Shown here piece by piece: positions 6,144-9,472 of a DNA stretch of 9,472 nucleotides. Where the stretch lies: NCBI GenBank assembly GCA_023418705.1, contig JAEZYZ010000268.1, positions 1 to 9,472 on the forward strand, given 5' to 3'. Source of the DNA: Pseudomonadota bacterium (GTDB taxonomy: Bacteria > Myxococcota_A > Polyangia > Polyangiales > Polyangiaceae). Made by a program: the position numbers and the translations under genes. Within the stretch, counting starts at the first letter, position 1. Each line of letters begins with the position of its first letter. The notes beneath the pieces were generated by a model, which ran no database searches, was not told where the DNA came from, and was given only the letters and a program-made list of their open reading frames with translations.

Positions 6144-7358
6144 ATGTCGCTCGAGCGGGAGGAGGACGTGGAGGTCTGCGGCGACGCGCTCGTCGGTCGC
6201 ATCGAGCGCGAGCTGCGAGGGGCCTTGCGTCGCAGGTCGCCCCAGGAGCCGCTCCTTTCAGGCGCCACGCGCGTGCTCGCGCCCCATTCGGCGCGCATCC
6301 GCGACCTGCTCCTCGAGGCGCTCGACGTGTTGATCAAGCGCGGCTCGTTCGAGCGTCCGCTGTATGGCGCGGGGATCCGAGCGCTGGCCGAGGCCGGGGA
6401 TCGGCGGGTCGTGCAGCACTTCAAGCGCGCTCTGGCGACCGACCAGGCCGGAGGACTGGCGACCCTCTCGGCCGCCTGTTTCGTCAATAACTCCGGGATC
6501 AGTGAGGCCTTGGCCCGCGCCGTCAACAGCCGGCACCCGCACCTGGTCTTCGCCGCCGAGGTGGCCCGGGTCGCTCGGGATGAATCGAACGGGCAGCACG
6601 TGGCCTCCGTCGCCCCCAAGATCAAGGAGAGCCACCGCATCGCGCTCTGCAGCGAGGTGCTGGTGCCGCTCTTGTGGCGGTCGGCGCTGCCGATCGGGAT
6701 CGCGCCGGCGCTCGCGGTGCTGCGCGGCGCGGAACGTCACCTGGGACGCTGGCTGTTGCTCGGCGAGCTGGCGGTGCGGGCGGGCGATCCCCAGCCGCTC
6801 GCCGAGGCGCGCGCCCGGAGCGAGAGCGGTCCGGCGAGCGCCCGCGCCGCGTGGGGGCTGGTGGCGTGGGCGCTTCAAGGCGGCAGCGCAGCGCCGACGA
6901 TCCGCCCCACGGTCGAGCTGGTGGCACGTTTGAGCGACCGGCCGAGCTCCGACAGGGATCCGACGTTTTTGTACCGCCTCGCGGCATCCGGCTCGGTGCT
7001 GGCGCGTCCGATGCTCGAGAACATCGCCAAAGGTTCCGGGCTCGCCGACGAGACAGCGGTCCGCGCGGGGTTATATTTGGCGAAGTTTCACGGTCGCGCG
7101 GATCTTCGCCAGGCACTCGCGGATGTGGCGAGCAATCCGCGCCGAGAGGCCCTGCGGGGCCTGGCCGCTGCGGCTCTCTTCGACATCGGTGAGCAAGACA
7201 TGGCCCTTCGACAGTGCGACGAGCTTTCGAGCAGCAACAAGCTGCCCACGCTCGCCTGGACGGGGCTCATCCGGCTGCGCGCGGCGGGCAAGCTCGCAGG
7301 GTCGGAGCTGGTGTCCGAGCCGATCTTCCGCCGAGCGCAACGCGGATGGATCGAGTAG
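6144..7358 (+). CDS. HEAT-like alpha-solenoid protein of unknown function
   Basis: 404 residues, no signal peptide and no membrane segment, so probably cytoplasmic. The whole protein is rich in Ala, Leu and Arg and looks like successive helical pairs: for example RIRDLLLEALDVLIKRG, YGAGIRALAEAGDRRVVQHFKRAL, GGLATLSAACFVNNSGISEAL and, near the end, AVRAGLYLAKFHGRADLRQAL then REALRGLAAAALFDIGEQDMA. Small-residue helices ending in Gly/Asp turns at roughly 30-40-residue spacing are typical of HEAT or Armadillo-type scaffolds, which bind proteins; no enzyme motif is visible. I do not recognise a specific family. Start choice is uncertain: the ATG at 6144 has GAGG directly against it, whereas an in-frame GTG at 6168 has GGGAGGAGG (6157-6165) at useful spacing and would shorten the protein by eight residues. 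The stop lies 13 bases inside the next gene, so the two are coupled. Confidence 0.85.
   Translation: MSLEREEDVEVCGDALVGRIERELRGALRRRSPQEPLLSGATRVLAPHSARIRDLLLEALDVLIKRGSFERPLYGAGIRALAEAGDRRVVQHFKRALATDQAGGLATLSAACFVNNSGISEALARAVNSRHPHLVFAAEVARVARDESNGQHVASVAPKIKESHRIALCSEVLVPLLWRSALPIGIAPALAVLRGAERHLGRWLLLGELAVRAGDPQPLAEARARSESGPASARAAWGLVAWALQGGSAAPTIRPTVELVARLSDRPSSDRDPTFLYRLAASGSVLARPMLENIAKGSGLADETAVRAGLYLAKFHGRADLRQALADVASNPRREALRGLAAAALFDIGEQDMALRQCDELSSSNKLPTLAWTGLIRLRAAGKLAGSELVSEPIFRRAQRGWIE
6157..6165 (+). promoter_or_regulatory. Candidate Shine-Dalgarno favouring a GTG start at 6168
   Basis: GGGAGGAGG lies just before an in-frame GTG (6168-6170, codon 9 of the HEAT-like gene). It is much better placed than the GAGG at 6140-6143, which abuts the upstream ATG. 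It may instead be coincidental Glu-Glu-coding sequence (REEDV). Confidence 0.35.
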
Positions 7359-8932
7359 CCGCGGTCGCCCTGCTCGGCTCGATCTCGGCGGTCACCCTGC
7401 CGGCGATCGGCGCGGATGGCCCGCCGCCCGCCGCTTCGAAGACCGAGACCGCCGAGCGCGCGGCGGCCAGCCGCCAACGTGCCGTGCCCATGGACTCGCG
7501 GGGAGAGATCATCGACCCGGCGCGATCCCACGCCTCGATCAGCCGAGTGTTGCCGTCCTCGCTCTTGCCGTCCGGGTCGGCCTCGGAGGACACCGACGCG
7601 CTCAGGTGGTTGGTCTTGGGAGACGCGGGGGCGCTCCCGAAGCAGGTCTCGATCGCCTCGCTGGACGCCGCGGGTCAGGCGCTGGACGGCATCGAACGCG
7701 TGCCCGTGACCCCCGCAGCCTGTCCGGATGCGCTGCTCGAGTTCTCGGTGCCGGCGGCCGGGACCCGTTGCGGGTTCACGCCGTTCATCCGGGCGACCGG
7801 CGACTTCATCGATCGCAGCCACCCGCGGGCTTCGGGCCGATCGGTGCGCGCCGAAGTGGGCGGCCGGATCGTCGTCGACGCGGAGGGCCAGACCCTCGCG
7901 TCGATCCACGTCGGCGGGCCGCGCAAGACCGCGCTCGGGCCGATCGAACGCCTGCGGGGCAAGCTCCGGATCCGGCTGGTGCGCCCGGCGCCGCACGCGG
8001 CGCCGCCGATCGGGGGCCGCGACGAAGCCGCGCTAAAGCTCGGCCATTTGGAGGTGAGCACCGCCAGCGGTTTGTGGGGTCAGTGCGGCGTGCACTTCGG
8101 CTACGGCGACGACATCGACGTCGCCGTGGTCGACCCGCCGCCGCCGCACCTGCTCGCGGTGGGGTGCGACCTGGGGCTCCCGGCGAGCGGGGGGACGATC
8201 CGCTTCCGAGCCGCGGACAAGCCGATCAGCGTCACCACCTCACCCGGCCAGACCCCGACGCAGGTGGCGCACCTGCTGACCTTGGCGATCGAGCGGGCGG
8301 GCCTCGAAGCCTCGCTCAGCCCGAACCCCAGGATCTCTCCTGGCGCGCTGCGCACGGCCGACGTCCTGGTGCGCACACCGGAGGGGAAGCTGGTGCGCCT
8401 CTCGCCGGATGATCCGGAGAGCCCGGCGCTCTCGAGCGATCCCAGCCTGGATGTGTGCTTGGGGGAGGTGGACCTCAGCGATGGCCTCACCCATTTCACG
8501 GATTTCGACGCGGTCGCGGGCACGGTCGAAGAGCGGGCGTTGATCAAGGCCTTCGACGACCACGACCCCACCACGATCGACGTGTTCATCGTGCCGAGCT
8601 TCGCGGGTTCGGGGCGGCTCGGGGAGTCGTTCATCTCGGGCGATCAGTCGAGCGTCCGAAACTCCATCATCATCGACCGGGCGGCGATCCGCGCCGGGGC
8701 GCGCTCGTTCACGCTGGCGCACGAGCTCGGCCACATCCTGCTCGACATGCCGGGACATCCGGACGACTACGGCGTCGACAGCCCGACCTTGCTGATGGAC
8801 GCCGACGCGGCCGATCCCACCATCTTCGGCCCTCGGCGGCTGGGCATCGCCGAGTGCGAGCGCATGCTGCGCCAGAGCGGCCCCAGCGCTCCGGTCCCGC
8901 TGCTCACCCCCTGGCCGCTGCGCGGCCGCTGA
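7346..8932 (+). CDS. Exported HELGH zinc metallopeptidase, unassigned family
   Basis: 528 residues. The N-terminus MDRVAAVALLGSISAVTLP has the look of a signal peptide with cleavage near AIGA-DG (about residue 23), so export to the periplasm or beyond is likely. LAHELGH (457-463) is a gluzincin/metzincin-type HExxH motif: His459 and His463 would bind zinc, Glu460 would be the base. GHPDD follows (His471, a possible third ligand). TLLMDAD (Met484) sits where a Met-turn would be expected, and a tail with GIAECERML resembles the post-Met helix of secreted peptidases. Before the motif are IDVFIVPSF and NSIIIDRAAI, and further upstream ASGLWGQCGVHF, like the edge helix/strand that opens such catalytic domains; roughly 200 residues intervene. 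No family name can be given. The ATG at 7346 overlaps the HEAT-like gene by 13 bases; longer upstream starts would read through that gene and bury the signal peptide. Its stop is one base from the dinB stop. Confidence 0.85.
   Translation: MDRVAAVALLGSISAVTLPAIGADGPPPAASKTETAERAAASRQRAVPMDSRGEIIDPARSHASISRVLPSSLLPSGSASEDTDALRWLVLGDAGALPKQVSIASLDAAGQALDGIERVPVTPAACPDALLEFSVPAAGTRCGFTPFIRATGDFIDRSHPRASGRSVRAEVGGRIVVDAEGQTLASIHVGGPRKTALGPIERLRGKLRIRLVRPAPHAAPPIGGRDEAALKLGHLEVSTASGLWGQCGVHFGYGDDIDVAVVDPPPPHLLAVGCDLGLPASGGTIRFRAADKPISVTTSPGQTPTQVAHLLTLAIERAGLEASLSPNPRISPGALRTADVLVRTPEGKLVRLSPDDPESPALSSDPSLDVCLGEVDLSDGLTHFTDFDAVAGTVEERALIKAFDDHDPTTIDVFIVPSFAGSGRLGESFISGDQSSVRNSIIIDRAAIRAGARSFTLAHELGHILLDMPGHPDDYGVDSPTLLMDADAADPTIFGPRRLGIAECERMLRQSGPSAPVPLLTPWPLRGR
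8913..8927. terminator. Possible hairpin at the metallopeptidase/dinB junction
   Basis: GGCCG (8913-8917) pairs with CGGCC (8923-8927) around CTGCG, inside the last codons of the metallopeptidase gene and close to the dinB stop. It has no T-tract. It could slow convergent transcription, but high GC makes such stems common by chance. Confidence 0.2.
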
Positions 8933-8933
8933 A

Positions 8934-9472
8934 TCACTCCCCCCGCTTGCGCTGGCGGGTATGGGTGATCTTGCCGGGGTCGTCGACCGCGCGAGAGATG
9001 GCGCCGCGTCCGAACCGGGCTTGAATGGCGTCGAGGGCAGGCCCCAGCCGATCGCGCGCTGTCCCGAACAGCTCGAGCTGCTCGGAGGATGGGCGCTCCA
9101 GGTTCGACAGCGACACCCCCAGCAGCCGAACCGGCTCCGAGAGCGCGGCGGCGTCCCAGAGCGCGACGGCGACCTCACGGATGACGGCGCCGTCGTCGGT
9201 CGCCGCGGGCAGCGTCCGGCCGCGGGTCAGCAGGGGGTAGCGCGGCTCGGACGCATCGCCGGGCGAGCGGGCGATCCGGCGCCCGCGCGCGCGGGCGAGC
9301 TTCATCTTCAAGGTGATGGTGCGTCCTCGGTAGCCATCGTGGCGCACGCGGCGCGCGATCGCTTCGGCGTGGGCCGTCAGCGCGGCCGTGACGCGCTCGC
9401 GCTCCAGGACGTCCGCCTCGAAGGTGTTCTCTTCCCCGTAGCTCTTCGGGGCGCGGGGGGGCGGGGCCGCGC
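8934..9472 (-). CDS. dinB: DNA polymerase IV (Y-family), C-terminal part, 5' end outside window
   Basis: 178 residues are visible: the little-finger domain and tail of an error-prone translesion polymerase that acts at stalled replication forks. Recognisable are KSYGEENTFEADV (the conserved SxGxExTFxxD start of the little finger), a helix with AEAIARRVRHDGYRGRTITLK, RGRTLPAATDDG, and VRLLGVSLSNLE. QLELF (9080-9066) matches the QL(S/D)LF sliding-clamp-binding pentapeptide. The tail continues DAIQARFGRGAISRA, a common DinB ending. The catalytic palm and fingers lie beyond the right edge, so catalytic residues cannot be checked. Frame is open to the edge with no earlier stop. It converges on the metallopeptidase gene with one base between the stops. 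Confidence 0.95.
   Translation of the reverse strand, partial: AAPPPRAPKSYGEENTFEADVLERERVTAALTAHAEAIARRVRHDGYRGRTITLKMKLARARGRRIARSPGDASEPRYPLLTRGRTLPAATDDGAVIREVAVALWDAAALSEPVRLLGVSLSNLERPSSEQLELFGTARDRLGPALDAIQARFGRGAISRAVDDPGKITHTRQRKRGE

Noticed and set aside
7123..8412. A 429-codon plus-strand frame overlapping the HEAT-like and metallopeptidase genes
   Set aside because: Arg/Gly/Pro-rich shadow frame without motifs, displaced from two better-supported genes.
8240..9178. A 312-codon minus-strand frame across the metallopeptidase end and dinB
   Set aside because: It conflicts with both the HELGH peptidase and the DinB reading frames and has typical shadow composition.

Overview
The window is very GC-rich, with strong GC preference at third codon positions. 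It holds eight protein-coding genes and no RNA gene, CRISPR array or insertion sequence that I can see. The best guess for the source is a member of Myxococcota (myxobacteria, possibly Polyangia-like). This rests on base composition, a cysteine-rich low-complexity lipoprotein of a style common in that phylum, and an enlarged type-2 isoleucyl-tRNA synthetase. No rRNA or other decisive marker is present, so the assignment is an inference.

Layout, left to right. (1) On the minus strand, a VanZ-family membrane protein gene (562-990) runs into a ThiE/TenI-family gene (1-565, cut by the window edge) through a 4-base ATGA overlap. (2) A 225-base divergent intergenic region (991-1215) carries a perfect 11-base inverted repeat. 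(3) On the plus strand, ileS (1216-4926) encodes a 1236-residue type-2 isoleucyl-tRNA synthetase with a KESKS catalytic loop and a roughly 106-residue insertion just after it. (4) On the minus strand, convergent with ileS, are a frataxin homologue cyaY (4948-5286) and, 22 bases upstream of it, a secreted PGYGQ-repeat, eight-cysteine lipoprotein (5309-5773). A good sigma-70-type promoter (5870-5898) probably drives both. (5) On the plus strand, a 404-residue all-helical HEAT-like protein (6144-7358) overlaps by 13 bases a 528-residue exported HELGH zinc metallopeptidase (7346-8932). (6) On the minus strand, convergent with only one base between the stop codons, is the 3' part of dinB, DNA polymerase IV (8934-9472, 5' end outside the window).

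The housekeeping genes (ileS, cyaY, dinB, the ThiE-family gene) come from unrelated pathways: translation, Fe-S cluster assembly, translesion synthesis and possibly thiamine metabolism. The window therefore looks like ordinary chromosomal backbone with lineage-specific inserts rather than a mobile island. The least explained parts are the HEAT-like/metallopeptidase operon, the lipoprotein co-transcribed with frataxin, and the insertion in IleS. I do not see a defence system or a clearly new multi-gene system.
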